64,000 nucleotides of DNA. Origin: Cellulomonas sp. Leaf395 (lineage in GTDB: Bacteria > Actinomycetota > Actinomycetes > Actinomycetales > Cellulomonadaceae). The stretch lies in contig NZ_LMQI01000005.1 of the NCBI RefSeq assembly GCF_001424125.1, positions 636,037-700,036 on the forward strand, given 5' to 3'. Within the stretch, counting starts at the first letter, position 1, and the number at the start of each line of letters is the position of its first letter. Shown here piece after piece: positions 1 through 9,050 of this stretch. The notes under the pieces were generated by a model. The model did no database searches. It was not told where the DNA came from and worked only from the letters and a program-made list of their open reading frames with translations. Position numbers and translations under genes: made by a program.

Positions 1-119
1 TTTGCCCTTCGGTGTTCGCACCCGAGACGACCGAGTGGGGCTCCCGGAGGGCGCGCGTGCTCGATCCGGGTGGCAACGAGTGGCCGCTCGGCACGTACGC
101 GCCGGGCGATCGCTGGTGA
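1..119 (+). CDS. VOC/glyoxalase-family protein, C-terminal end (5' truncated by window)
   Basis: The gene runs in from the left edge. Reading from base 3, it encodes 38 residues ending at TGA 117-119. The tail contains 'DPGGNEWPLGTYAPGDRW'. This resembles the closing strand of vicinal-oxygen-chelate (glyoxalase/bleomycin-resistance, PhnB-like) domains, where a 'DP-G-W-GTY-PGD' ending is common. Only the last strand is visible, so metal ligands and substrate cannot be judged. The stop lies 58 nt before the preferred start of the glycosyltransferase that follows. The family call rests on motif resemblance alone. Confidence 0.5.
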   Translation, partial: CPSVFAPETTEWGSRRARVLDPGGNEWPLGTYAPGDRW

Positions 120-176
120 ATCTTGTCCGCGACGCCCGAGCCAGCGGCCGGGAGCCGGACCGATTACGTTGATCGC

Positions 177-875
177 GTGAGTTCCGTGACGGTCGTCATC
201 CCGTGGCGCCCGCAACCCTCGCGTCTCGACGCGTTCGACCGCGTCCTGGCCTGGTACGAAGGCCACCTGCCCGATGTGTCGGTGCGGACCGTTGACTCTG
301 GTGACGAGGCATTCAACGCGGCGAAGTGCCGCAACCTCGCCGTGGCGGCCGTCGATTCGGACGACGTGGTCGTCCTGAATGACGCGGACACGCTTCCGGA
401 GCGTGAGCCGCTCTTGCGCGCGATCGACGGTGCATCCTCGACGCTGGCGGTGCACCTGCCGTACACCGAGTACCGCTGGTTCGGCGCCGATGGCAGCCGC
501 CAGTTCTCCAGGGGGGTGCGGGCGGAAGACTGCGACTTCGACCTGGTCGACGGAGCGTGCTCGGGCGTGAATGTCACGACCCCGCGCGCCTGGTTCGCCC
601 ACGGCGGCCAGGACGAGCGCTTCCGAGGCTGGGGCTTCGAGGACGCCGCCTGGTTCCTGGCCCACACGACCATGCTCGGCCGCCCACCCGTGCGCACCGC
701 CGGCCGCGTGTATGCGCTGCACCACGTCCCCGCCGAGCGCAGTGGCACCCAGTACGAGGCCAACGCCCGACTCATGGCGCGGTACCGCGCAGCCTCCGGC
801 GACCGCGTGGCGATGGGTCAGCTGATCGCCGAGGCACCGGATGCGCGCCACGCCCTCGCCGGTCCCGGGTCCTGA
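177..875 (+). CDS. GT-A fold glycosyltransferase (GT2/galactosyltransferase-like)
   Basis: A 232-residue protein begins MSSVTVVIPWRP, the usual first beta strand of GT-A glycosyltransferases. It carries a DxD-type nucleotide-sugar/metal motif (NDAD, about residues 68-71) and an acceptor-side 'GWGFEDAAWF' motif near residue 165, typical of galactosyltransferase-like enzymes. It probably transfers a sugar to a surface glycan or lipid in the cytosol; donor and acceptor are unknown. I prefer GTG at 177 because TACGTT sits six bases upstream, compatible with a leaderless transcript. A TTG at 123 would add 18 residues. The 3' end overlaps the convergent glycosyltransferase on the other strand by 58 bp. 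Confidence 0.75.
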   Translation: MSSVTVVIPWRPQPSRLDAFDRVLAWYEGHLPDVSVRTVDSGDEAFNAAKCRNLAVAAVDSDDVVVLNDADTLPEREPLLRAIDGASSTLAVHLPYTEYRWFGADGSRQFSRGVRAEDCDFDLVDGACSGVNVTTPRAWFAHGGQDERFRGWGFEDAAWFLAHTTMLGRPPVRTAGRVYALHHVPAERSGTQYEANARLMARYRAASGDRVAMGQLIAEAPDARHALAGPGS

Positions 876-2125
876 TCGAGCGCGAGAGCCGCGGACCGCA
901 GAGTCTGCCTACCCGGACCAGAGAGGTCCAGGATCCGCACGAGCGCCGCACGGATCTCGTCGACAGAGGCCACGTTCGGGTCCAGGGCTTCGCCCATACC
1001 GGCGCGCTCGACTGCCGTGGCGCCGGCGAACTGGTCGGTGGAGAACGGCAGGACGAGCATCGGCGTGGCAGTGGCGACCGACTCGGTGACCGAGTTGTTG
1101 CCGCCGTGCGTGACCGCCGCGGACGCCTCCCGGAGCAGGCGCACCTGCGGCAGGTACTCCCGGACCAGCCAGCCGGACGGCACCTCCCCCAGCTCCGCCA
1201 CCGGGGTGGCCCCGCTCGCGACCGCGGCCCGCACCCCGGCCGCCCGCAGGGCCGTCACGACGCGGGCCAGCACGTCCCCGCGCACAGACAAGAAGCTGCC
1301 GAAGCTGACGTACACGAACGGATCCCCGGTGCTCAGCCAGGTGTCTACCTCGCGATCGACGGGCTCCGCGCGTAGTGAGGCGCCAAGGTATCGGTGCGGC
1401 GGTAGCGCGGGTTCACGCTCCGGCAGTGCAAGTTCGCCTGGGTAGTTGTAGAGGACCAGGGGCCCGTGCAGGGCGAAGGCGTCGTCCACCGCCGGCAGGC
1501 CGGGGGCGAGCTGCGCGGCGGCCCTGTTCCACTCGGCCGTGAAGCCCGCTGCGACCCGACGACACAGCACCTCGAGCCCAGCCATCTCGACGGGGTCAGG
1601 GCGGAAGGCGCGCGGCCACACCGGTGGACAGCCGTAGACCTCGTCGCCGACGGGCAGGGCCGTCGGGTGACCGAGCACGACGTCGGCGTGCGGGACGTCC
1701 GTGGCCCACAAGGCCAGGCGAGCGCTGTAGGCGAGGTGGTCGACCAGGATGACGTCGGGGCGCACGGCCTCGATCAGCTGGAGGGTGGCGCGGGCCTTCT
1801 CGACCGGCTGCCACATGAGGTCGACCAGCCGCGCGGTCGCCTGATAAGTGAGCGTCGGCACCATCCCGCGACGGGTGGCGTCGAAGAAGCCACGGAGCGA
1901 GTCGGCCTCCGCGTCGGGCTGCTTGTCGGCCCTGATCACCCCGGGGTTGGATCCGCGCCCGAGCTGCAGAAGAGAGCGCTCGTAGCCGAACGACTCGACG
2001 ATCTGTGCGGTGGCCGGGCCGGACGCCACGACGACCCGCTCCCCCGCGTCCTGCCAGGCAACGCCGAGGGCGGCCAGAGGCAGGAGGTGGGAGGCGTAGT
2101 CGGGGCTGATGACGAGCAGGGTCAT
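818..2125 (-). CDS. MGT-family (UDP-glycosyltransferase, GT1) glycosyltransferase
   Basis: A 435-residue GT-B protein starting MTLLVISPDYASHLLPL. It has the N-terminal Rossmann-like half, a 'FVYVSFGSF' strand at about residue 255, and the C-terminal donor-binding signature 'THGGNNSVTESV' (about 335) followed by 'PMLVLPFSTDQ'. These features define macrolide/UDP-glucuronosyl-type glycosyltransferases, which glycosylate small molecules, lipids or polyketides. The ATG overlaps the stop of the upstream HEAT-GT4 gene by 4 nt (ATGA), so the two are probably translationally coupled and act together. The natural acceptor cannot be told from sequence. Confidence 0.85.
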   Translation of the reverse strand: MTLLVISPDYASHLLPLAALGVAWQDAGERVVVASGPATAQIVESFGYERSLLQLGRGSNPGVIRADKQPDAEADSLRGFFDATRRGMVPTLTYQATARLVDLMWQPVEKARATLQLIEAVRPDVILVDHLAYSARLALWATDVPHADVVLGHPTALPVGDEVYGCPPVWPRAFRPDPVEMAGLEVLCRRVAAGFTAEWNRAAAQLAPGLPAVDDAFALHGPLVLYNYPGELALPEREPALPPHRYLGASLRAEPVDREVDTWLSTGDPFVYVSFGSFLSVRGDVLARVVTALRAAGVRAAVASGATPVAELGEVPSGWLVREYLPQVRLLREASAAVTHGGNNSVTESVATATPMLVLPFSTDQFAGATAVERAGMGEALDPNVASVDEIRAALVRILDLSGPGRQTLRSAALALDQDPGPARAWRASGASAIS

Positions 2126-4281
2126 CCCGGGACGACCAGCGAGGACCGGGCGGCCCGCTCGTCGGAGGCAACACCGGCGTAGACGTCCCCGAGCATCTGG
2201 GCCATGCGCTGGATGGTGAAGCTCTTCTCGACGATCCCGTGCGACCGGTCGGCCCGTCGGGCGTCTGTCTCCGCGACAGACGCCGCGAGCGCGGCGCCGA
2301 TCGCCGTGGCCAGGCGTTCGGGATGCCAGGTGGCGGTCAGGACGCCGGTGTCGCCGTCGTCGACGTAGGTGGCCGGGCCGCCGCCGTCGGGAGCCACCAC
2401 GAGCAGGCCTGACGCCATGGCCTCGAGCAGCGCAATCCCGAACTCCTCCTTCAGGCTCGCGCACACGTAGATGCCCCGCGGTGCGCTCAGACCCGGTAGC
2501 CCGGCGCGCGCGGCCGCGACCCAGCGGGCCACCACGTCGTTCGGTCGGTGCCCGGGGAGCAGCAGCCCGGTCGTGGTTCGCGCAGCGGCCGGCACGATGG
2601 CGTCGATCAGCTCCAGCTGCTCACGCTCGTCGGCAGACGGGTCGTCGAGGTCACCACCGATGACGAGCAAGTTCGCCCTGTGGCGCAGGTCACCGGCGGC
2701 CCAGGCCTGCACGAGTGTGGCCATGCCCTTGACGCGGTGCAGTCGCCCGACGCTCACGATCAGCGGCAGCGTCCGGCGCTCGATCGGCAAGGCCTCGACC
2801 AGGGCGCGCAGCTCGGCCACCGCTTCGGACGGTGCCGCACCGGCTGCGTGAGCCTGCGCCTCGGCCACGGCACGGTCGACGACCACGAGGTCGACTCCCT
2901 CGGGCACGATGGTGTGCCGCTCGGGGTGCGCAGTGATGTCGATACCGACGAGCTCGCGCATGTCGCGCTCCAGTGCCGGCCGCGGGAACAGCACCGTGTG
3001 CGACGCGTTGGCCGCGAGCCGCTGCACGAGGCGGGCTCGGAACCAGAAGTGCTCCACCTCGTCGACCGCCCCGAAGTTCTGCCTGGTCAGCCGGCCCGCG
3101 AGGTCGAGCGACTGGATGACGCCGTGCGGGTCCGGCGCGACGGTGAACACCACGGGTACGTCGAGCTCACGCGCGACGTCGGCCGCCGCCAGGCTGCCGA
3201 CGTCGGCCATGCGCAGGTGGACCAGGTCGACACCGCCCGCGGCGCGCAGGATGCGGCGGATACCTCGACGGGCCGGCACGCGCAGGGACCAGGCCGTCGC
3301 GGTGGCCGACGGGTCCCGCGGCAGCGGTACTCGTCCATAGAGGTGCCCGACCTCTGCGAAGGTGCCCAGGTCGGCCGTAGCCTGCGCCGCCGTCCCGCGG
3401 GACATGGTGAGCACGCGCGTCGCGGCCGGCCCGGCGGGGCCCGGCGCCACGAGCGCGTCGCCGAGCCGTACCAGCAGGGTGGCGATCCCACCGTTGTCGC
3501 CGGCGCCGGCGGCGCTGAGCCGCGCATCAATGTCGGCGTGCAGGAACAGCTGAGCGACGGTGAGTCCGTCGCGCCCGAGCTCCTGTCGCCGCGGCGCCCC
3601 GGCGTCGATGTCGACGAGCGACAGCCGGGCGACCTCCGCGAGGTGGTCGTCTCCCGACGCCAGGTCATCGAGCAGGCCCATGACGGCGTGATCGCCGGGG
3701 CGCTGCCCGAGCGCGGCAACGGCGGCCGACCGCACTCCCTGCTCCTCGCTCGAGCTGGCCGCGATGGCGAGCAGGGGCCGCACCGCGATGGCGTGCCGGA
3801 CCAGCCCGAGCGTCTCGACGACTCTGGCCCGGGAGGCGGGCTCGGCCGCGCCGAGCAGAGCGGTCTCGAGACCGACCGCGACGTGCTCGGCCGCGCCCGC
3901 AGACCACTGCTCGAGGGTCCGCTGCGCGAGCATGCCTCCGAACCCCCCGGCTGCCGTCATGCCGATCAGCCGCGCGATCGCATCGGGGCGCGGCAGCACC
4001 GAGCCGAGGACCCACGCGGCGTGCTCCCGGACGAAAAGCCGTTCGCTCGAAAGCAGCCGAACCAGTACCCGGGACGCTTCGTCGTCGGCAATCGTGCCGA
4101 GCGCGTGCACCGCCGCGATCGCGCACAGCTGATCCGTGTCCTCCAGGGCCGCGGTCAGCACGCGGATCGTGCGGACTCCGGGGTCCCTGCTGCTCTCGAA
4201 CGCGAGCTCGTCGGCGAGCCGCATGGCGTCGACGATTCGGCCGGCCGCTCGCAGCGCGTCGAGAGAGGTCTGGATGCCCAC
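2122..4281 (-). CDS. HEAT-repeat protein fused to a GT4 glycosyltransferase
   Basis: A 719-residue protein. Residues about 45-210 form HEAT/armadillo-type helical repeats (for example 'CAIAAVHALGTIADDEAS', 'VREHAAWVLGSVL'), normally a protein-binding scaffold. From about 235 onward it is a GT-B retaining glycosyltransferase of family GT4: 'LIVSVGRLHRVKGM' near 500, then 'EEFGIALLEAMASG', the EX7E donor motif, then 'GDTGVL'. The start is GTG at 4281, chosen because AGGAGGGGAGG lies just upstream (about 4288-4298); an in-frame ATG at 4452 would add a low-complexity stretch with no matching RBS. The 3' end overlaps the MGT gene by 4 nt. The repeat half may recruit a partner or acceptor (inference). 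Confidence 0.8.
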   Translation of the reverse strand: MGIQTSLDALRAAGRIVDAMRLADELAFESSRDPGVRTIRVLTAALEDTDQLCAIAAVHALGTIADDEASRVLVRLLSSERLFVREHAAWVLGSVLPRPDAIARLIGMTAAGGFGGMLAQRTLEQWSAGAAEHVAVGLETALLGAAEPASRARVVETLGLVRHAIAVRPLLAIAASSSEEQGVRSAAVAALGQRPGDHAVMGLLDDLASGDDHLAEVARLSLVDIDAGAPRRQELGRDGLTVAQLFLHADIDARLSAAGAGDNGGIATLLVRLGDALVAPGPAGPAATRVLTMSRGTAAQATADLGTFAEVGHLYGRVPLPRDPSATATAWSLRVPARRGIRRILRAAGGVDLVHLRMADVGSLAAADVARELDVPVVFTVAPDPHGVIQSLDLAGRLTRQNFGAVDEVEHFWFRARLVQRLAANASHTVLFPRPALERDMRELVGIDITAHPERHTIVPEGVDLVVVDRAVAEAQAHAAGAAPSEAVAELRALVEALPIERRTLPLIVSVGRLHRVKGMATLVQAWAAGDLRHRANLLVIGGDLDDPSADEREQLELIDAIVPAAARTTTGLLLPGHRPNDVVARWVAAARAGLPGLSAPRGIYVCASLKEEFGIALLEAMASGLLVVAPDGGGPATYVDDGDTGVLTATWHPERLATAIGAALAASVAETDARRADRSHGIVEKSFTIQRMAQMLGDVYAGVASDERAARSSLVVPG

Positions 4282-4393
4282 AGTGGTCCTCCCCTCCTCG
4301 TGACGAGAGCGACACATTGGTCGCGGTGCTGCCGATGCTAAGTCGGCGGGCGGCGACCGGCCCGTCGAGATCAGGAAGCGGCGCTCCACCCGG

Positions 4394-4594
4394 GTGAGCG
4401 GCCCGGGACTCGAGTGTGGGCTGGCACCCGGAGCCTGCGGCGTGGAGCGCATCGCTCACCTTCCGGCAGCCGACGACGAGGCTTCGCACCTGTCCCAACA
4501 CCTGGCGGTGCTGCGCCGTCACTGCCTCGCCGAGTCCGACCGGCGCGAGACCACGTTTACTCCGGGCCGGATAGAGCGGCCCCACCGCACTTGA
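4394..4594 (+). pseudogene. ArsR-family regulator remnant (winged-helix piece)
   Basis: A 66-codon frame contains 'ASHLSQHLAVLRRHCLAESDRRETTF', here described by its key parts: SHLSQHL (recognition helix), AVLRR and ESDRR. This is the helix-turn-helix and wing of ArsR/SmtB repressors, which usually read 'S-HL-VLR-AGLV-S-R-G-VYY'. The normal N-terminal helix, wing and C-terminal dimerisation helix are missing or unrecognisable, so it is probably a decayed fragment. ArsR genes often sit next to SulP transporters in actinobacteria, and a damaged SulP gene lies 2.4 kb away; the link is inference. The rest of the 546 nt between the HEAT-GT4 start and the HTH gene at 4828 shows nothing else I recognise. 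Confidence 0.35.
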
Positions 4595-4827
4595 GCCTGC
4601 GACCTGTCGTCGCACCGTGCGGCGCGCCGCCCTCAGCTCCTGCGCTCCCACCTGGCACGACGTGCATCCACGCCCTCGACCGACGCCGCGCGGACCGCTC
4701 GAAAGCGTGGGAATTGTGTGGGGTTCTCCGATTGCACCTGTGAGATCAGGGCACGTGGCGGCCATGACACGGCTCATCGAACCGCGATCCAGGCGAGCCC
4801 AATGAGCACGAGTCGGATCATCCCTCG

Positions 4828-5034
4828 CTAGCTCGGGTCGGCGTTGGCGGTCGTAGTGGCCGACGACCGCTCGACGTAATCCGTGAGCGCGGACACCGGT
4901 CCCTTGTGGAGGCGGCCGACGTGGACCGATGCCACCTCACCCGCGGCCAGCAGCTGATACATGAAGGTGCGGCCGATGCCGAGCCTGGCGGCAGCTTCGG
5001 CCACCGTCAGAAGCAGGCGCTCATCGGACTGCAC
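4828..5034 (-). CDS. Excisionase-type small HTH DNA-binding protein
   Basis: A 68-residue product read from GTG 5034. '[27 protein letters not shown]' forms the MerR/Xis-like helix-turn-helix, followed by a short beta wing 'ASVHVGRL' and a terminal helix '[11 protein letters not shown]', the layout of HTH_17/excisionase-family proteins. Such proteins bind DNA as recombination directionality factors or small regulators. No integrase is adjacent. The reading frame is open upstream into a piece of the neighbouring kup gene (to 5235), so the HTH gene has been joined to kup debris by a rearrangement. The exact start is uncertain; a purine-rich GGGGGAGAGG lies about 18 nt upstream. Confidence 0.55.
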   Translation of the reverse strand: MQSDERLLLTVAEAAARLGIGRTFMYQLLAAGEVASVHVGRLHKGPVSALTDYVERSSATTTANADPS

Positions 5035-5127
5035 CGTGACGTTGATGACCCGCCTCTCCCCCGCTGGCCGGTTCACGCAACCCCGGGCAGCTGCGTCCAG
5101 CCAGGCCACCCGCGTTCCTCGAGGATC

Positions 5128-5598
5128 GCCAACAGTCTTAAGGCCCTCGACCGCCGAGAGCACGGAGATGGCCGGAGTGATCATGCTGTCGCCGAAGAAC
5201 AGAGACGCCCCGAACAGGCCTAGCCCCGCCAGCACCGCCGTCGTTTCGGACCGTGCTCGCCGTCGCGCGACGTCGAGTGAGGGTGATCAGCGACAGGATC
5301 CCGCCCTCGCCGTCGTTGTCCGCCCGGAGGACGAGCAGCACGTACTTCAGCGTGACGACGATCGTGACCGACCAGATGATCAGTGAAATCAGACCGTAAA
5401 CGTTCTGCGTCGTCGCTGTCACCGGATGCGGGTCGCCGGGTTGAACAGGGTCTGGATCGTGTAGATCGGACTGGTTCCGATGTCGCCGAACACGACGCCC
5501 AGCGCCCCGATGGTGAGCGCGAGCCGGGCCGGAGAGCGCACGGAGGTGGGGTGGGACGTCACGGGGGGCGCCTGCTCGCCGGGAGTGGTGGTGGTCAT
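5128..5598 (-). pseudogene. kup: kup potassium transporter, frameshifted and 3'-truncated
   Basis: Three pieces of the N-terminal half of a KUP/HAK potassium uptake permease lie in order but in different frames. First, from ATG 5598, '[22 protein letters not shown]' (key motif GDIGTSP). Second, one frame over from about 5436, '[13 protein letters not shown]' and '[10 protein letters not shown]'. Third, after about 5250, '[22 protein letters not shown]'. After VEGLK (about 5135) homology stops and the HTH gene begins. Two frameshifts plus loss of roughly 500 C-terminal residues (intact Kup is about 600-700 aa) make this a pseudogene. Its ATG overlaps the corA stop (TGATG), so it was the second gene of a corA-kup ion-transport operon. 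Confidence 0.85.
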
Positions 5599-6644
5599 CA
5601 GAGCCAGTGCCGATGCTTGAAGATCCGGTAGAGGATGAATCCCATGACGAACATGGCAGCGATCGACAGGGGGTACCCGAGGCGCCAGTCGAGCTCCGGC
5701 ATATACGTGAAGTTCATTCCGTAGATCGTGCCGACCAGGGTCGGCGCGAACAGGATCGCAGCCCACGAGGAGATCTTCTTGATCTCCTCGTTCTGCGCGA
5801 GCCCAGTCTCGGACATCCGGCGCATCTCGTCGTTCTGCCCCTGAGTCACCAAGGTCGAGTGGACGGTCAGCGCGTTCTCCAGCAGCAGCTGGAAGGAGCC
5901 CGCACGCTCACAGGTGCGCAGCACGTGGTCGAGGACGTCGCGCAGCGACCGCTGCAGCTCCACGTCCACGTGGTACTTGTCGGCGCCGCGCTGCAGGGCG
6001 TCGAGCATCTCGCGGAGCGGACCGGTCGCCCGCTGGAAAGCGATCACCTCCCGCAGCAGCTCGTAGATCCGCCGTGAGACGGCAGGGTCCCCGCCGAAGA
6101 GCTGATCCTGGATCTCGTCGATGTCGTTCTCGAGACCCGCGATGACCGGCGCGTACCCGTCGACCACCTGGTCGAACACCGCATACAGCACCGCCTCGGG
6201 GCCCATGGCAAGCAGAGCGGGGTCGCCTTCGAGCCGCTGTCGGACGGCCGAGAGGTCGGGCTTCTCCGCATGCCGGACGGTGACGACGAAGTCCGGCCCG
6301 ATGAAGAGGTGCACCTCGCCGAACTCGACCTGTTCCTCGGCGTCCAGGTACCACGCGGGGCGCAGCACGACGAACAGCGTGTCGCCGAAACGCTCCAGCT
6401 TGGCTCGCTGGTGCCCCTTCAGCGCGTCCTCGACCGCGAGCGGATGCAGGCTGAACTCCTGTGCGACGGACTGGAGCTCGGCCTCATCGGGTCGGTACAG
6501 ACCGATCCATGCCATCCCGTCACGCTCACGCAGCAGCTCGTAGGTCTCCTCGAGTGTGTGCGGATTGCCGGTGCGGTGGCCGCGGACGTAGATGCCGTTG
6601 TCAACGAGCGCCACGGCGCCCCGCCCCGACGCGACGCGTTCCAT
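5598..6644 (-). CDS. corA: CorA-family magnesium/divalent cation transporter
   Basis: A 348-residue protein with a long cytosolic N-terminal alpha/beta domain, a helical stalk (about 150-285) and two C-terminal membrane helices. The first helix ends in the diagnostic 'GTIYGMNF' (GMN selectivity motif, about residue 310), followed by the periplasmic loop 'TYMPELDW' and a second helix before the basic tail 'RIFKHRHWL'. CorA proteins form pentameric Mg2+ (also Co2+/Ni2+) channels gated by cytosolic magnesium. Length and motif are intact, so this gene looks functional although the kup gene directly after it is broken. An open stretch with no gene lies upstream. Confidence 0.93.
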   Translation of the reverse strand: MERVASGRGAVALVDNGIYVRGHRTGNPHTLEETYELLRERDGMAWIGLYRPDEAELQSVAQEFSLHPLAVEDALKGHQRAKLERFGDTLFVVLRPAWYLDAEEQVEFGEVHLFIGPDFVVTVRHAEKPDLSAVRQRLEGDPALLAMGPEAVLYAVFDQVVDGYAPVIAGLENDIDEIQDQLFGGDPAVSRRIYELLREVIAFQRATGPLREMLDALQRGADKYHVDVELQRSLRDVLDHVLRTCERAGSFQLLLENALTVHSTLVTQGQNDEMRRMSETGLAQNEEIKKISSWAAILFAPTLVGTIYGMNFTYMPELDWRLGYPLSIAAMFVMGFILYRIFKHRHWL

Positions 6645-7006
6645 GGGTCATCACGGTGCCTCCTCCTGCGATCGACGTTCCTCAGCCCGCTCGGGCCGGA
6701 CGCAACCTACCCGGTTCCCCTGCGCGATCTGCCATCCAGGGTGCGCCGGCTCAGCATCCCTCGAGCGTGGCTGCTGCTCCCGTCCAGCGCCGAAAACGTT
6801 GCGCTAAGACCTGCCCATGCACCGTCAAGAAGCCGTCAAGACTTCCGCAGGTCCTCCGACGGAGTGCCTCGTACGCGACAGCGTCGTGGACTGCTCAGTC
6901 GCCACGATGACTGCCAGGCTCGTTGCCGATGTCGACGGCACGGATCGGGGCCGCTCCTTCTTCACCGGATCACCCGAAGGGAGCGGCGCAGCGCCTATCG
7001 AGGCCG
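6645..7006. other. Intergenic stretch, 362 nt, nothing recognised
   Basis: The interval between the corA start and the SulP stop contains short open frames on both strands, but none resembles a known protein or has a convincing start site. It should carry the corA promoter. I could not pick out a clear -10/-35 pair, hairpin or tRNA here. Confidence 0.4.
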
Positions 7007-8700
7007 TCAGGCCTCGTCAGGCACCTCCGCCGACCCCGCCGAACCGGCTCGCTCGGTCCGGTAGGCCCGGACGGCACTGTGCACGGTCGGGTAGAAGTGG
7101 TCGGGTCCGAACCGGCTGCCGACACCGAAGCGCACGAGGCGGTCCTTGACCGGCCCCTTCATCTCCGCGAACACCAGGTCGACCCCGCGTGCGGCGAGGT
7201 GGTCGTCCAGCTCGACGAGCTCGTCGAGCGCGGTCGTGTCGAGGCCCGTGATCGGTTCTGACGCGATGATCACGCGATGCACCGGCGTCGGGGCATCCTC
7301 GACTAGGCCCCGAACCCACATGTCGAACACGTCGCCGTTGGCGAAGAAGAGGGGTGCGTCGAACCGCGCGATCACCAGGCCCGGGACCCGCTCTCCCTCG
7401 GGGTGCCGGCTGAGGTCATGGAACCCGGGAACGCCGTCCACGCTGACCAGCTCGGCACGGTACGGCTCCCACGCCCGGCGCACGAACACCGCGAGCGACA
7501 ACGCGACGGCGACGGCGATGCCTTGCAGCACGCCGACGAACGCCACACCCAGGAACGCCGCGACCAGCAGTGCCGCGTCGCTCCGGCTCATCCGCACGAG
7601 GCGGACGAGCGTGTGCACGTCGACGAAGGAGGACGCGGCCGCGATGACGACCGCGGCCAGGGTCGCCGACGGCAGGTATGCGGACAGGCCGGGCGCGACC
7701 AGCATGAAGACGACGAGCAGCACCGCGGCCACGGCACCGGTCAGCTGCGTGCGCCCGCCCGCCTGGACCGCGACCGGCGTGCGCGACGCACTTCCCGAGA
7801 CGGGAAAGCCACCGAGCAGCCCGGTCGCGAGGTTCGAGGCGCCCAGCGCCCCCATCTCCTGGCTGCCGTCGACGGCCTTCTCCCCGCTCCCGCTGAGCGC
7901 GCGCGAGAGCACGGTCGTGTCGGCGAACGTGATGAGCGCGATGCCCGCCGCAGGGCCTACGAGCGCGAGCACGTCTCCGGGTTCGAGGCCCGCGAGGGCC
8001 GGCGCGGGCAGGCCGGACGGCAGAGCGCCGACCACGGGGATCTCGTCGGCGAGCACGAGCACCGCGGTCAGGACGCTCGCCCCGACGACCGCCAGCACGA
8101 TGCCCTTTGCGGGGCCGCCCAGCGCGCGCGCCGCGACGATGACCGCGAGGGAGCCGACGCCGATCGCGGCCGCCGCGCCGTTGACCTGACCGTCGGCGAC
8201 CGCGGTGACCGTCCGACCGAGGTGCTCCCAGACCGAGCCGGGAGGAACCGCGATGCCGAGGAGCTTGGGCAGCTGGCCGGCGATGACGACCAGCGCGATC
8301 CCGTTCATGTACCCGACGCGGATCGGCATCGACAGCAGTCCGGTCAGGAACCCCAGCCGCAGCACCCGTCCGCCGACCAGCATGAGACCCATCAGCACCG
8401 CCAGCATGCCGGCCAGCGCGACGGCACGGTCGGCGTCGCCAAGCGCGAGCGGCAGCACCGCGGCGCCGATCATCGGCGCGAGCGACGAGTCCGGCCCGAG
8501 CACGAGCACCCGCGACGGACCGACGAGCGCGTAGACGAGAAGGGGGACGATCGTCGCGTACAGGCCCGTGACCGGCGGCAGCCCTGCGGCCCCGCGGTGG
8601 GACGACGTCGTGGGCCGCCGCGACCATCGCCGACCCGATGGCCGCCTCGAGCCAGGTGCGACCGGTGGGCGATCGCTCGGACGGGACGCCCGGGCACCCC
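7007..8700 (-). pseudogene. SulP-family anion transporter with STAS domain; N-terminus apparently frameshifted
   Basis: From 'AGLPPVTGLYATIVPLL' (about 8590) to the stop the frame is an intact SulP: 'LVLGPDSSLAPMIGAA', about ten membrane segments, 'GALGASNLATGLLGGFPVSGSASRTPV', and a C-terminal STAS domain (about the last 120 residues, 'VIIASEPITGLDTTALDELVELDDHL'). SulP proteins move sulfate, bicarbonate or other anions. The expected first membrane span before AGLPPV is absent in this frame. A neighbouring frame reads 'TWLEAAIGSAMVAAAHDVVP', resembling the missing start, so one indel near 8590-8600 seems to have broken the gene. If translation starts inside, it would lack TM1. Could be a sequencing error; otherwise an early pseudogene. 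Confidence 0.65.
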
Positions 8701-8875
8701 TGGCGCGCGCCGGGAGATCCTCGGACGCCGCGCACTCGCGGCAGCATCCCTCCGGGCGCGCCGACGCGATGGCCCGGAGGTGCTGGAGGCCGTCCCCTGA
8801 CGGCCGCACGAGGTCACGTCGCCGGCGGCGCTCCGAGGCTGAGCGACACCCGGCGCCTGCGCGACCTGCTTCTCA

Positions 8876-9050
8876 TCATCGATGATGGAGATCACTCGGG
8901 AGGGTGAGCACGAAGCGTGCACCAGGGTGGTGCTGCCGAGTGTCGAGAACGAGGGTGCCGTGATGTCGCTCCGCGATGTCGCGGGCGATCGCCAGCCCGA
9001 GCCCGATGCCGCTGGTCGCCGGGCGGGCGTCGTCGAGCTGGGTGAAGCGG
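8876..9050 (-). pseudogene. Sensor histidine kinase, C-terminal fragment only
   Basis: About 55 codons encode the end of a HATPase_c domain: 'RFTQLDDAR', then the G-box 'GIGLGLAIARDIAERHHGTL', then 'GARFVLTLP' just before the stop. The dimerisation helix, N box and sensor region are missing. Homology begins abruptly at about 9050, where an unrelated gene fragment on the opposite strand starts, so the kinase was truncated by a rearrangement. It lies immediately upstream of the SulP gene on the same strand. It cannot be active by itself. Confidence 0.75.

Noticed and set aside
4282..4452. N-terminal extension of the HEAT-GT4 protein to ATG 4452
   Set aside because: The 57 extra residues are low complexity without similarity, and the strong AGGAGGGGAGG fits GTG 4281.
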